Shown in pieces: positions 35,520-45,503 of a stretch of 64,000 nucleotides of DNA. Made by a program: the position numbers and the translations under genes. This DNA comes from Microbulbifer sp. ALW1. GTDB taxonomy: Bacteria; Pseudomonadota; Gammaproteobacteria; Pseudomonadales; Cellvibrionaceae. The stretch spans positions 2,140,501 through 2,204,500 of the forward strand of contig NZ_CP047569.1 of NCBI RefSeq assembly GCF_009903625.1, given 5' to 3'. Position 1 is the stretch's first letter. Each line of letters begins with the position of its first letter. The notes under the pieces are model-generated. The model was not told where the DNA came from, searched no databases, and saw only the letters and a list, made by a program, of their open reading frames with translations.

Positions 35520-36719
35520 TTACAGGCCCAGCACGGCCTTGCAGATAATGTTTTTCTGGATTTCGTTACTGCCGCCGTAGATGGATGACTTGCGATTATT
35601 GAAATAGCGCAGCCAGCTGTTTACCGCAGAGTCCGATCCCACCCGTTCGCCATCAAATCCTTCGTCCAGTTGCCAGGGGACATAGGGCATGCCGCCACAA
35701 GAGGCAATTTCCGCGTGCAGCTCATCGATGGACTGGGCCAGCTCTGTGCCTTTGATCTTAAGGATGGAGGACTCGGGTCCCGGCGCCTGGCCGGTGCGAA
35801 TGGCGTCCAGGGTACGTAGCTCGGTGTACTCCAGGGCCAGGAGTTCAATTTCAACTTCGGCAAACTTGTGCGCAAACACCGGGTTATCCATCAATGTGCC
35901 GGCACTGTCAGGGGTGCTTTCGGCCAGCTGACGGGCTCTCTGTAGCTGACAGCGGGACTGGGCAACCCGCGCTATGTTGGTGCGCTCGTGGGTCAAGAGT
36001 ACCTTGGCGTAGGTCCAGCCTTTGCCCTCATCGCCAATTCGGTTCTCTACCGGTACCCGCACATTGTCGAAGTGGACTTCATTGACCTCGCGATAGCCGT
36101 CCAGGGTCAGAATAGGGGACAGGGAGATTCCCGGGGTGTGCATGTCGATCAGTAAGAAGCTAATCGCTGTCTGGTTTTTCTCTGCGGGCGCACCGGTGCG
36201 TACCAGGCAGAAAATCCAGTCGGCGTACTGGGCCAGGGTGGTCCAGGTTTTGGTGCCATTGACGATGTAGTGGTCGCCGTCGCGGTAGGCCGTGGTTTTT
36301 AGCGAGGCCAGATCGGAGCCGGCATTGGGTTCCGAATAGCCCTGGCACCACCATACATTGCTGGCAAGAATGTCGGGCAGAAAGCGCTGCTTTTGCTCCT
36401 CGTTACCAAAGGTGAAGATCACCGGTGCCACCATCTTCATGCCGAAGGGGATAACCTCTGGTGCACCGGCGAGGGCACATTCGGTTTCAAAAATATTCTT
36501 TTGTGTGGCGGTCCAGCCGGTACCGCCGTACTCCTCTGGCCAGTTGACGGCGGCCCAGCCTTGCTGGTGTAGAATTTTCTGCCATCGCACGCAGTCTTCC
36601 TTTTCCAGGTGCATGCCGAGCAAGGTTTTTCGACGAATATCTTCCGGCAAATTTTCCTGTAAAAACTGCCTTACTCTGCGGCGAAATGCCTGCTCTTCCG
36701 GTGTGTACTCGCTGTTCAC
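35520..36719 (-). CDS. Acyl-CoA dehydrogenase (large partner of a pair)
   Basis: 399 aa from the preferred GTG at 36719 (VNSEYTPEEQAFRRRVRQF); the open frame runs to 36791 through unconvincing residues. Blocks: NWPEEYGGTGWTATQKNIFE, WWCQGYSEPNAGSDLASLKT, YIVNGTKTWTTLAQYADWIF and IYGGSNEIQKNIICKAVLGL. At the position where medium-chain enzymes carry the catalytic Glu (YEG), this one has Gly (YGG), so the base would come from elsewhere, as in FadE26/27-type partners. It is the upstream gene of the pair. Confidence 0.91.
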   Translation of the reverse strand: MNSEYTPEEQAFRRRVRQFLQENLPEDIRRKTLLGMHLEKEDCVRWQKILHQQGWAAVNWPEEYGGTGWTATQKNIFETECALAGAPEVIPFGMKMVAPVIFTFGNEEQKQRFLPDILASNVWWCQGYSEPNAGSDLASLKTTAYRDGDHYIVNGTKTWTTLAQYADWIFCLVRTGAPAEKNQTAISFLLIDMHTPGISLSPILTLDGYREVNEVHFDNVRVPVENRIGDEGKGWTYAKVLLTHERTNIARVAQSRCQLQRARQLAESTPDSAGTLMDNPVFAHKFAEVEIELLALEYTELRTLDAIRTGQAPGPESSILKIKGTELAQSIDELHAEIASCGGMPYVPWQLDEGFDGERVGSDSAVNSWLRYFNNRKSSIYGGSNEIQKNIICKAVLGL

Positions 36720-36791
36720 AATCGAGTGCCCCCAATACTTGTTCTGGATGTGTTGGCTTACAGATTGGCGCCTGCGACAAACCTGTGCCAC

Positions 36792-37403
36792 TACCGCCGG
36801 GGTAATGGAAGCCGTCGCGGATTCGATTGAGGATTTTTACCTGCTTCCCGGTCCGGTATCCGCCCTGGCCGTGAAATTGGAGTGTGGCGGTTGACCGGCA
36901 GGCAAACTTTACCGAAGAGGTTATGGTGTGAAGGTAGCGCCGGGCACACACTCGATGATGCCAGCTGACCTATTTGTACAGTGGATACTCATTATTATTC
37001 TGTGCAATAGGGGGTGAGCGATAAACTGTTACCTAAGGAATCACTCATTCTCGCGATTGCTGCCCCGGTAGCAATTTGGAGAAGTCCGGAAACAAACCCC
37101 GGTGGTTTCTGATTGTGACGGCAGAGTCATTCATGTGGGACTATTTCCGTAACTTACGTTTTGCGTTGTTCGGGATAAGCGGAATGAATTACTCAAAAAA
37201 ATAAACTTTTGTAACGGAAAAACCTCTAGTAGTCTTTCCACTGTCGACCTCAGTATGCGGTGGTTCACGGGGTCGATAGTAAACAGGACGGTTTGCTGGA
37301 CTGATTCGCTGGTAGGGATCAACAGCGAGCGGTACAGTAGCGATTACCGCAGTTCTGTTGCTGGAAATTACATAAAAATAACTCGGTGCAATGGAGAGAA
37401 AAC
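36792..37403. other. AT-rich intergenic region upstream of the TonB-dependent receptor
   Basis: About 600 bp with no gene I can support. It must hold divergent promoters for the acyl-CoA dehydrogenase pair and for the receptor at 37404. The receptor side is distinctly A/T-rich. I saw no clear Fur-like box or riboswitch. Confidence 0.55.
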
Positions 37404-39692
37404 ATGGGAAGCCAATCTGACGCTTTCACCTCACACGACTGTTCCAATACAGCGAAAGTCAAAACATCCAATTCCAGGAATCTGGTACTGGCCTCGGCCT
37501 GCTCCTTCGCTGCGATGTCGCTTGCATGCGGTGTGGGTACGGCGCAGGCCGCAGGCAACTCTGTCGATACCCTGCTGGAAGAGGTCCAGGTTGTTGCGCG
37601 CAAGCGCGGGGACGCTGAGCGCCTGCAGGATGTCCCTGTCGCAGCGACGGCCTACTCTGGCGACCAGCTGGAAGCCCTGCAGACCCGCGATCTGGAAAGC
37701 CTCGCATTCAAAATGCCCAATGTGCAGATGGATGATGCCGGCACCATCAAAAGCACCGCCAACTTCACCGTGCGCGGTCTGGGTGTGAACAGTTCCATCC
37801 CATCCATTGACCCCACCGTGGGTGTCTTTGTCGACGGTATGTATATGGGGATCAACGCCGGTGTAATCCTGGATCTTTTCGACCTGGAAGGGATTGAAGT
37901 ACTACGCGGCCCCCAAGGGCTCCTGTTCGGGCGCAATGTCACCGGCGGTGCGGTGGTGGTCAAGACCGCCAAGCCCACCGAGGAGTTTGCCAGCAAGATC
38001 CGCTTCTCGACCACGGCACAGCAGGAAACCAACCTGGCGGGTACTGTTTCCGGCAAGATCAGTGAATCCGTTAATGGCCGCCTGACCGCTTACTACAGCG
38101 ACGACAAGGGTTGGTTTGAAAACAAATTTAATGGCAACGATAACCTGGGCGCTTCCACCACCTGGTTTGTGCGCCCCAGCTTTACCGTTGACCTCGGTGA
38201 ATCTGCCGATCTGATCGTGCGCCTTGAGTCTGGTCATGTGGACGCGGACGGGCCCATCGGTCAAAACCGCGGTGATTTTTCGCCATTGATCGCGGCATCT
38301 GTGGGGGTCACCGACTGGGACAACAGTGAAGACTCCTTTGAGGTGGCAATTGACAACGAAGGCTGGGCTGAAACCGACTGGACCCAGGCGATTGCCGAGT
38401 ACAACCGGGATGTGGCATTCGGCAGCGGTACCATCACCAACATCCTTGCCTGGCGGGATTACGAGACCGATGGTGAAGGGGATATCGACTCCCTGCCGGT
38501 ACACCTGTTCCACTCCTATAGCCTGATTGACCAGGATCAGTTGAGTAATGAGCTGCGCTACTCCGGTCGCTTTGGCGCCACCGCGATTACCAGCGGTGTC
38601 TACTGGTTTACCCAGGACCTGAAATATATCGAAGAGCGCAATCTGCTCGGTGGCGCGCTGGTGATGGCCGGTGGTGGCGTTCAGGATCACACTGCAATGG
38701 GTGTCTTTACCCAGGCTGACATCGACCTGAACGATTCCTGGGTACTGACTCTGGGCGGCCGCTATTCCAGCGAGGAGAAGAGTGCCGATATCGCCTCCAT
38801 TATCCCCGGTAATGGTTGTGACCGGGACGGTTGCGCCACTTATGACTTCAGCGATACCGAGGAGTGGAGTGCCTTTACCCCGAAAGTGGGTATGCAGTGG
38901 CTGATCAGTAATTCGGCGCAGGCCTATGCCGTGTGGACTAAAGGTTTCCGCAGTGGTGGCTACAACATGCGCAATACCGCCTTTGGCGAATCCCCGGGGC
39001 CGACCGATCAGGAAGAGCAGAACAGCTTCGAGATTGGTGCCAAGACCCAGTGGCTGGATGGCCGGGTAAAAACCAATATGGCCTTGTTCCACAACACCAT
39101 CGACGACATGCAGCGGGAAGTGAACCTGCCCAGTGCCACCGCCGGTGTTGCCCAGCTGATTCGCAATACCGCCGACGCGACTATTCGCGGCGCCGAGTTT
39201 GAAATGATGGCCGGCTTGACCGATTCACTGCTGATGACCATGAATGTGGGTTATGTCGATGGTGAGTACGACGATATCTGGCTGGATCTCACCGGTGACG
39301 GTGTGGTGGACGGTGCAGACTACGGGCTGGAAATTCCCCGTCTTGCCCCCTGGACTTATGGCGTAGGTATGGTGCACGACCTGCAGTTGGGCGGCTGGGG
39401 CGCACTTACCTCGCGGATCAACTACAACCACCGCGACGCCTCCGCCTATACCGACAACAACGCCGGTATGCTGAGTGAAGTGGAAATGGTGGACTTCAGC
39501 ATCGGTTTCACCCCGGATTCCGGCAGTTACCGCTTGGCGCTGTTCGGCAAAAACATGCTGGATGAAGTTAGCGAAGGTAACGATACCCAGCTGCCGGGTA
39601 TGTTGGGACCGGTAACTCTGGGCCCCAACTCTACCTTTACGCCGATCAACCGCGGTCGCATCGTGGGTATCGAGCTGAACTACGACATCTGA
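37404..39692 (+). CDS. TonB-dependent outer-membrane receptor
   Basis: 762 aa. A long signal region ends near GVGTAQAAGN. A TonB-box-like LLEEVQVVARKR leads into the plug domain (VAATAYSGDQLEALQTRDLE through VEVLRGPQG-type EGIEVLRGPQGLLFGRN). A 22-strand-type barrel follows (LGGRYSSEEKSAD, YAVWTKGFRSGGYNMRN) to the C-terminal strand GRIVGIELNYDI. It imports an iron complex, vitamin or carbohydrate; the substrate is unknown. The ATG at 37404 with GGAGAG upstream is preferred over 37386. A terminator follows. Confidence 0.93.
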   Translation: MGSQSDAFTSHDCSNTAKVKTSNSRNLVLASACSFAAMSLACGVGTAQAAGNSVDTLLEEVQVVARKRGDAERLQDVPVAATAYSGDQLEALQTRDLESLAFKMPNVQMDDAGTIKSTANFTVRGLGVNSSIPSIDPTVGVFVDGMYMGINAGVILDLFDLEGIEVLRGPQGLLFGRNVTGGAVVVKTAKPTEEFASKIRFSTTAQQETNLAGTVSGKISESVNGRLTAYYSDDKGWFENKFNGNDNLGASTTWFVRPSFTVDLGESADLIVRLESGHVDADGPIGQNRGDFSPLIAASVGVTDWDNSEDSFEVAIDNEGWAETDWTQAIAEYNRDVAFGSGTITNILAWRDYETDGEGDIDSLPVHLFHSYSLIDQDQLSNELRYSGRFGATAITSGVYWFTQDLKYIEERNLLGGALVMAGGGVQDHTAMGVFTQADIDLNDSWVLTLGGRYSSEEKSADIASIIPGNGCDRDGCATYDFSDTEEWSAFTPKVGMQWLISNSAQAYAVWTKGFRSGGYNMRNTAFGESPGPTDQEEQNSFEIGAKTQWLDGRVKTNMALFHNTIDDMQREVNLPSATAGVAQLIRNTADATIRGAEFEMMAGLTDSLLMTMNVGYVDGEYDDIWLDLTGDGVVDGADYGLEIPRLAPWTYGVGMVHDLQLGGWGALTSRINYNHRDASAYTDNNAGMLSEVEMVDFSIGFTPDSGSYRLALFGKNMLDEVSEGNDTQLPGMLGPVTLGPNSTFTPINRGRIVGIELNYDI

Positions 39693-39721
39693 GTTTTACC
39701 TCACCTCACCTCCAGTCTTTT

Positions 39722-39746
39722 AGCCCGGCTCTGCCGGGCTTTTTTG
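39722..39746 (+). terminator. Rho-independent terminator of the TonB receptor gene
   Basis: Eight-bp perfect stem AGCCCGGC / GCCGGGCT (39722-39729 and 39733-39740) with loop TCT and a run of T on the plus strand, 30 bp past the receptor stop. Confidence 0.93.
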
Positions 39747-39800
39747 TTGTAGCATCTGTTGCACTGATTACTGCAGAAAATACACAGTGGGAGAAAACGG

Positions 39801-40778
39801 ATGCGCTATATCGATCTGCCCGAAAGCGGTGGCCCGGAAAGCATGCAACTGGTCGAGGGACCATCGCCCCAGGTTGAGCCAGGGCAGGTGTTGATCAAGG
39901 TGGCCGCGGCTGGCGTCAACCGCCCGGATATCGTCCAGCGTGCCGGCTTTTACCCACCGCCCCCAGGGGCCTCCCCGGTTCTAGGGTTGGAAGTCGCCGG
40001 TGAAGTAGTGGCCGTCGGTGAGGGTGTCAGCCGCTGGCAGGCAGGAGATCCTGTGTGCGCTTTGACCAACGGTGGTGGCTATGCGGAATTGGCTCTGGCG
40101 CCGGAGGAGCAGTGCCTGCCGATCCCCGCGGGCTTGGGTGCGATCGAGGCGGCCGCGTTGCCAGAAACGTTTTTTACCGTTTGGAGTAACCTGATACACA
40201 GAGCGAAACTGCAACCCGGCGAGGTACTGCTGGTGCATGGGGGTTCTTCCGGTATCGGAACTGCAGCGATTCAGATTGCGCGGGAGCTGGGGGCCAGGGT
40301 TCTGGTTACCGCTGGTTCTGCCGAAAAATGTGCGGCCTGCAAGGATCTGGGCGCAGAGCGTGCCATCAACTACCGTGAGCAGGACTTTGTAGCGGCTGTC
40401 ATGGAATACACCGACGGCAAAGGCGCCGATGTGATTCTCGATATGGTCGGCGGAGACTATGTCGATCGCAATATACGTGCGGCCGCCAAAGACGGCCGCA
40501 TCGTCAATATCGCGTATCTCAATGGGGCCAAAGTCGAGGTCAATATGCTACCGGTGATGCTGAAGCGACTGACCCTGACCGGGTCGACCCTGCGCCCGCA
40601 GTCACCGGAAGTAAAGGCCACTATTGCCCGGGACCTGGAGAGGAGAGTGTGGCCGCTGATAGAGGCGGGCAAAATTCGTCCGGTGATGGCGGCCACGTTT
40701 GCACTGGAAGACGTGGCGGACGCACATCGGTTGATGGAGTCGAGTGACCATATTGGCAAAATTGTGTTGACGCCATAA
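39801..40778 (+). CDS. NAD(P)H quinone oxidoreductase, zeta-crystallin/PIG3 family
   Basis: 325 aa, zinc-free medium-chain reductase. PPPPGASPVLGLEVAGEVVA, the cofactor loop LLVHGGSSGIGTAAIQIARE and the middle VILDMVGGDYVDRN identify the PIG3/TP53I3 quinone-oxidoreductase group. It probably reduces quinones with NADPH. Good GGGAGAAAA upstream of the ATG. Its last 158 bp are read on the opposite strand by the MltF-like gene at 40621-42999. Confidence 0.94.
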   Translation: MRYIDLPESGGPESMQLVEGPSPQVEPGQVLIKVAAAGVNRPDIVQRAGFYPPPPGASPVLGLEVAGEVVAVGEGVSRWQAGDPVCALTNGGGYAELALAPEEQCLPIPAGLGAIEAAALPETFFTVWSNLIHRAKLQPGEVLLVHGGSSGIGTAAIQIARELGARVLVTAGSAEKCAACKDLGAERAINYREQDFVAAVMEYTDGKGADVILDMVGGDYVDRNIRAAAKDGRIVNIAYLNGAKVEVNMLPVMLKRLTLTGSTLRPQSPEVKATIARDLERRVWPLIEAGKIRPVMAATFALEDVADAHRLMESSDHIGKIVLTP

Positions 40779-42999
40779 TCGTCGCCAACAGACTCCCTTG
40801 GACAGCTACCGCGCCTAAAATCAGTTCACCGGAAGCGACATTAGTGTAGGCCTGATAAAGCCTGCTGATCTTACGTACGTAGGCGACAGGTTCTGAGCCG
40901 CGCACATAGCCGTAGCGCGCCTGTTGAAAGTGCTTCGGTTCGGAGAGCTTGAGCATGGCAACCTCCACATTGTCGAACCATTTGTTGGGATCGAGACCGA
41001 TACTTTTCGCAAGACGTTGGGCATCCAAAAGGTGACCTAGCCCGGCATTGTAAGACGCGAGGGTAAACCAAAGCTGCTCACTGACAGGGAGGGGGGCCTT
41101 GAAGCGGTTGCGGACCCACTCCATATATTTAACGCCAGCCTTGACGTTCTTTTCCGGGTCGAAGAGTGGTGGCGGAAAGCCCATATCTTCACCCGTGCGT
41201 GGCATGACCTGCAAAAGTCCCTGGGCGCCTACTGGTGATACCGCTTTCGGGTTGAAGTTACTCTCCTGCCACATCTGCGCGACAATCAGGCGCCAGTCAA
41301 AGTTATATTCAAGCGCCGATGCCTGCACAATCCTGTCGTAGGGAGATAGTGCCTCACCTGGTATCACCCGCGCAGAGATTCTTTGCACCAGATGCTTGTC
41401 CGGCTCGAAATAGGCCGCGAGCAGGTTGTCAAACTCTTTGCTTTTGCTAAATCCCTTAATAAACCGATCGATCTGTCGCAAGAGGTCTTTGTGTCCCTGC
41501 TTGACCATCCACCCCTGTTGTTGGCCCTCGCTAACCTGCAGGCCGATGAGCAGTTCCGGGCGTAGGGCCGCCTGAATATCGGCGATGTATCCGTCCTCAA
41601 TAGTGGCCTCAAAGTGTCCCTCGGCGACTTTGTTAAGCACTTCCTCAAATGACATTTCGGCGGGGGCTACTTCGACATTTATATCGACACCGTGCTCACG
41701 CAATTTTCGCGCGGTTTGGATAAATGAGGAATAAGCGCGCAGGGTGATAGTTCTTCCCCGCAAGTCGTCAAGGGTTTCGATTTTGGGGTACTTCCGGTTG
41801 CTGATGATTTTCTCGGTGGTTTCGATAAATGGCGAGCTGAAGGTTACTCCCCGGTCGATACGGCTCTGGGTTATCGTTGTGGAGGCGCCGGCAATATCCG
41901 CTCGCCCATCGACCACCCAATCCACAAGGTCTTCTTCGTTGGGGACCACAACGATTTGTAACTGCAGTTTGTGCTTATCGGCGAAAGCCTTTGCCATGTC
42001 GTAGTCAAAACCGCGCAAGACACCTTTCCACAGGTAATAACTGGTGGGACCGTTATAGGTGGCGAAACGTATCACCCCCGATTCTTTGATGGCGTACCAG
42101 TGGGATGTGCGTTCCGGAACAGCATTGACCAGCGTTCGGGTAAGGAAGTTATTAATGCGACTTTTCAGGCGCACTGCGTCTTTGCGGATAGCCCAGGCGA
42201 TATTTTGCTGCGGTCCCACGGTGGCGCCAATCTTCAAATCATCGCGGTACTGCAACGTTTCTTCTGCGAGGTTTCGATGCAGGATGGTCACCGCGTTGTC
42301 TACTTCAGAAACCATGTCAAACACGGTGTCTCGTTTATCCGTCAAATATACTTCGCGGACCGAAAGGTTGGCATCGGGATATTCTGCAACGAGTGTGTGG
42401 GCCCGGTCGGCGTAGGTGCTACCGGCAAGGACGATAAATTCCGTCCCCACCAGATTTTTCATATCACTGATGTCTGGACCATTTTTTCCTGAAAGCAAAA
42501 CATCTGCAGTTTGTAATATTGGAATACTGAATCCCACAGTTTCCTGGCGTAATGGCGTGATACTCATATTTTCTGCAACGATATCTACTTCGCCATCCTG
42601 TACCATGCGGAGTGCCTGTTCCGGAGATTGAGCAATATACCAGCGTGTGGGAAGGCCGATTCTTTTGGCAAAGTCTTCAGCCATTTGTCGGTGTGTCTGA
42701 TTGACGATTGTTTCACGGGGAAGTATCGGCTGATTGTCACCGGTCAAACTGACGAATCGGATTAGACCACGCTTTTTGATCGCGGCAAGGTCTCCCTGTT
42801 CGATATAGTTTTCGTTTGCGGTACGGTCTGCGGGTAAAGTCTTCTGTTCAATATCTTTCACAGATACATGCGGGGCGGGTGCGGAATCGCGTTGATCGCA
42901 TGCGGCAATGCAGAGGGTCAAGAGTGCTATAAGCAGCGCGCCGAGGAGAGCTGCACGGCGATTTAACTGAGTTTTTTCTATTGCAATAACTATTCCCAC
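40621..42999 (-). CDS. MltF-like lipoprotein transglycosylase with two solute-binding domains
   Basis: 792 aa, starting at a GTG. A lipobox (LCIAAC) puts it at the membrane. Two SBP_bac_3 domains follow (about 70-300, ending RINNFLTRTLVNAVP, and about 308-530), then an SLT domain with catalytic Glu in MWQESNFNP and the SPVGAQGLLQVMPRT block. E. coli MltF has one SBP domain and 518 aa, so this is a doubled form. The final ~70 residues (after YTNVASGELI) lack family likeness and are encoded antisense to the 3' end of the quinone oxidoreductase gene. A tandem paralogue lies just upstream (43141-45411). Confidence 0.9.
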   Translation of the reverse strand: MGIVIAIEKTQLNRRAALLGALLIALLTLCIAACDQRDSAPAPHVSVKDIEQKTLPADRTANENYIEQGDLAAIKKRGLIRFVSLTGDNQPILPRETIVNQTHRQMAEDFAKRIGLPTRWYIAQSPEQALRMVQDGEVDIVAENMSITPLRQETVGFSIPILQTADVLLSGKNGPDISDMKNLVGTEFIVLAGSTYADRAHTLVAEYPDANLSVREVYLTDKRDTVFDMVSEVDNAVTILHRNLAEETLQYRDDLKIGATVGPQQNIAWAIRKDAVRLKSRINNFLTRTLVNAVPERTSHWYAIKESGVIRFATYNGPTSYYLWKGVLRGFDYDMAKAFADKHKLQLQIVVVPNEEDLVDWVVDGRADIAGASTTITQSRIDRGVTFSSPFIETTEKIISNRKYPKIETLDDLRGRTITLRAYSSFIQTARKLREHGVDINVEVAPAEMSFEEVLNKVAEGHFEATIEDGYIADIQAALRPELLIGLQVSEGQQQGWMVKQGHKDLLRQIDRFIKGFSKSKEFDNLLAAYFEPDKHLVQRISARVIPGEALSPYDRIVQASALEYNFDWRLIVAQMWQESNFNPKAVSPVGAQGLLQVMPRTGEDMGFPPPLFDPEKNVKAGVKYMEWVRNRFKAPLPVSEQLWFTLASYNAGLGHLLDAQRLAKSIGLDPNKWFDNVEVAMLKLSEPKHFQQARYGYVRGSEPVAYVRKISRLYQAYTNVASGELILGAVAVQGSLLATIMASTQFCQYGHSTPSTDVRPPRLPVQTWPPSPDEFCPPLSAATLSSPGPGQ

Positions 43000-43140
43000 T
43001 TTAGTGCCCTGAGACGTTAGTAGTTTCCATTGCCAAGCTCTATGTTAAGGTCGTCGCAGGTAATATCCGATGAGCTGCCTTGCGGCTATGGATGTTGCAC
43101 CTGGCAGCTATGAAAACTTACTAAATCCTGGTTGCTTGAC

Positions 43141-45411
43141 TTAACGGAAACCTGTGTGTACTGGGAATTCGCAGCGCGATATCCAGAAGAGCGGGTTGCA
43201 ATGCATCGTACTCGGCGCGCGACTGCGCGGTATGTGAGTAAAATTCGGCACATAGCGCAGACGCAATGCAACTTCCCCCGGAGATATGTCTGTGTAGGCG
43301 CGGTAGAGCTTGCTGATGTTATGCACATACTGAACCGGCTCAGCGCCGCGCACATAGCCGTAGCGCGCTTTTTTGAAATACCGCGGTTCTGAGAGTTTGA
43401 GCATCGCGGTTTCGACATTTCCGAACCAGACATTCGGATCCAGGTTCAGGTCTTTTGCCAGGCGCTGCGCGTCGTACAAGTGGCCAATGCCGGCGTTGTA
43501 GGCAGCCAGGGAAAACCACAAGCGGTTTTCCAGGTTGATGTCGTCATCAAAGCGCTCGCGTATCCAGCTCAGGTATTTGACCCCAGCCTCGATTCCACGC
43601 TTGGGTTCAAACAGCGGTGGTGGATACCCAACTTCCTCAGCGGTACGCGGCATAACCTGTAGTAACCCCTGGGCACCTACTGGCGACTCTGCATTGGGGT
43701 CAAAGCTGCTCTCCTGCCACATCTGGGCAACGATCAGACGCCAGTCAAATTCGTGCTCCTGCGCAGAGTTTTTTGCGAGTTTGTCGTAAGGCGATAAGTC
43801 TTCGCCCGGCCTGATCCGGGTTAGTATTTTATCGCTGACTGCCTTATCTGGTTTGAAGTAGTAATTGACTTTTTTTGCGTACTGTTTGGATGCTTTGAAC
43901 TCTTTGATAAAGGTATCGATTCTCTCCCGCAGGGATTTGTTTTCCTTGAGAACCATCCAGCCTTGGGGGAGTGGGTCACTGACCACCGGACCTGCAGTAA
44001 GGCCCTCTCGCAGAGCAGCGCCTACTTCTGCGGCACTGGCGTCGACAATGGTGGCATCCAGCTCGCCTTCTGCGACCATATTGACGATTTGCTCATAGCT
44101 TACTGCCGGCTCGGCCAGCTCTATCTTCACCTTGATGCCGCTATCCTGTAGCGCTTTTGCGATGCTCTCAAAAATTGAAAAGGCGCGTAGGGTAAGGGTG
44201 CGACCATTCAAGTCCTGGACAGTTTTGATTGGCGGTTTGGCGCTGTTACTCAGGACCTGCTCGGCCATTTCGATGTAGGGCGTGCTGAAATCGACTCCGC
44301 GGGCCTTGCGCTCTTCGGTGATGGTGATCGAGGCACCCGCAAAGTCACCGCGTCCCGCCTTTAGCCACTCGATCAGTTCCTGGTCATAGGGTACGACAAT
44401 CAGCTCCAGTTCAAGGTCGTGCTTTTCGGCGAAGGCTTTGGCGAGGTCGTAATCGAAACCCATCAGGGTGCCTTTCCACATGAAGTAACTGGTGGGACCG
44501 TTGTAGGTGAGAAAGCGGATCACCTTGGATTTTTTGATCGACGCCCAATCGGACTTCCTTTCAGTCGGCGCTTTTACCATTTTCTTGGTGAGAAAGTTGT
44601 TGATGCGCAATCTGAGTTCGGGGGAGTCTTTGCGCATGGCCCAGACAATGTCTTCTTCCTCACTGAGGAAAGCGCCCGCCTTGAAGTCGTCCCGGTAGCC
44701 TTTTACCCCCTGCACAATATTACTGTCGAGAATGGTGACCACGTTTTTTCGGCGGTTGATATTGTCGAGCAACTGGTCGACGGTGTCGTTTTTCTGCAGC
44801 TCGCGCATCTCAAGCTCGGCGCCAGGAATTTTCTGTTTCAGCGCCTGGGCGGTGGCAACATAGGTGCTGCCCGACATGATGGAAATAATAATATTGTCGA
44901 GTTTGTCCGGGTGCTCAACGTCAGGCCCGTTTTGCCCTGTCACCAGTTGTTGGCGGGCGTTCGCTATGGCCTCTGTCAGGTCAAAATTCTGTGCCCGCTC
45001 CTCGGTGCGGGTTAGGTTTCCAGTAAAAACATCGGCGCGGCCATTCTTGATCATTTCCAGCGCCTTTTCCGGTGAGGCTGCTGCGATCCAGTGTGGTTCG
45101 AGCTTGAGTCGCTTGGCGAGGTCTTCCGCCAGTTGATAGTGCAAGTGGGTCACGATTGCCGAGCGGGGAAGCAGATCTTCTTCGCTGGTAGCCAGGGTGA
45201 CAAAGCGGATACTGCCGCGTTTTTTCAGCGCGCTCAGGTCTCCCGATTCATCGTAGTTCTCGAAGCGGGTATCCCTTTCTTTTTTGAACTCTTGCGGTGG
45301 TTCATTTCCCGGTGCGGGGGAGGGGGCTTTATTGTCGCACCCGACAATCAATCCGCAGAGAGTGAGTATCAAGACTGGCAATAGCAGGTGTTTGGAGAGA
45401 ATCGCGCCCAT
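43141..45411 (-). CDS. MltF-like lipoprotein transglycosylase with two solute-binding domains (paralogue)
   Basis: 756 aa. Signal with lipobox (LIVGC), two SBP_bac_3 domains (about 60-290 and 300-520) and an SLT domain with MWQESSFDP as catalytic-Glu motif and SPVGAQGLLQVMPRTAEEVG. It is clearly a duplicate of the gene at 40621-42999, with many identical blocks (FDYDLAKAFAEKH vs FDYDMAKAFADKH). It cleaves peptidoglycan to 1,6-anhydro ends in the periplasm. The 45-residue tail after YTDISPGEVA is unlike that of its partner. Confidence 0.92.
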   Translation of the reverse strand: MGAILSKHLLLPVLILTLCGLIVGCDNKAPSPAPGNEPPQEFKKERDTRFENYDESGDLSALKKRGSIRFVTLATSEEDLLPRSAIVTHLHYQLAEDLAKRLKLEPHWIAAASPEKALEMIKNGRADVFTGNLTRTEERAQNFDLTEAIANARQQLVTGQNGPDVEHPDKLDNIIISIMSGSTYVATAQALKQKIPGAELEMRELQKNDTVDQLLDNINRRKNVVTILDSNIVQGVKGYRDDFKAGAFLSEEEDIVWAMRKDSPELRLRINNFLTKKMVKAPTERKSDWASIKKSKVIRFLTYNGPTSYFMWKGTLMGFDYDLAKAFAEKHDLELELIVVPYDQELIEWLKAGRGDFAGASITITEERKARGVDFSTPYIEMAEQVLSNSAKPPIKTVQDLNGRTLTLRAFSIFESIAKALQDSGIKVKIELAEPAVSYEQIVNMVAEGELDATIVDASAAEVGAALREGLTAGPVVSDPLPQGWMVLKENKSLRERIDTFIKEFKASKQYAKKVNYYFKPDKAVSDKILTRIRPGEDLSPYDKLAKNSAQEHEFDWRLIVAQMWQESSFDPNAESPVGAQGLLQVMPRTAEEVGYPPPLFEPKRGIEAGVKYLSWIRERFDDDINLENRLWFSLAAYNAGIGHLYDAQRLAKDLNLDPNVWFGNVETAMLKLSEPRYFKKARYGYVRGAEPVQYVHNISKLYRAYTDISPGEVALRLRYVPNFTHIPRSRAPSTMHCNPLFWISRCEFPVHTGFR

Positions 45412-45503
45412 GAATTACTCCGCTTTGGCAAATAAAGCGATTCAGCAATCCTAGGGTCGCCGCGGAGAAATAGTTGTGAGGTGCGAAATGGCCGCTGCTG
45501 CAA

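Noticed and set aside
37902..39092. A 396-codon minus-strand frame opposite the TonB receptor
   Set aside because: The receptor has plug and barrel motifs; the antisense frame has none.
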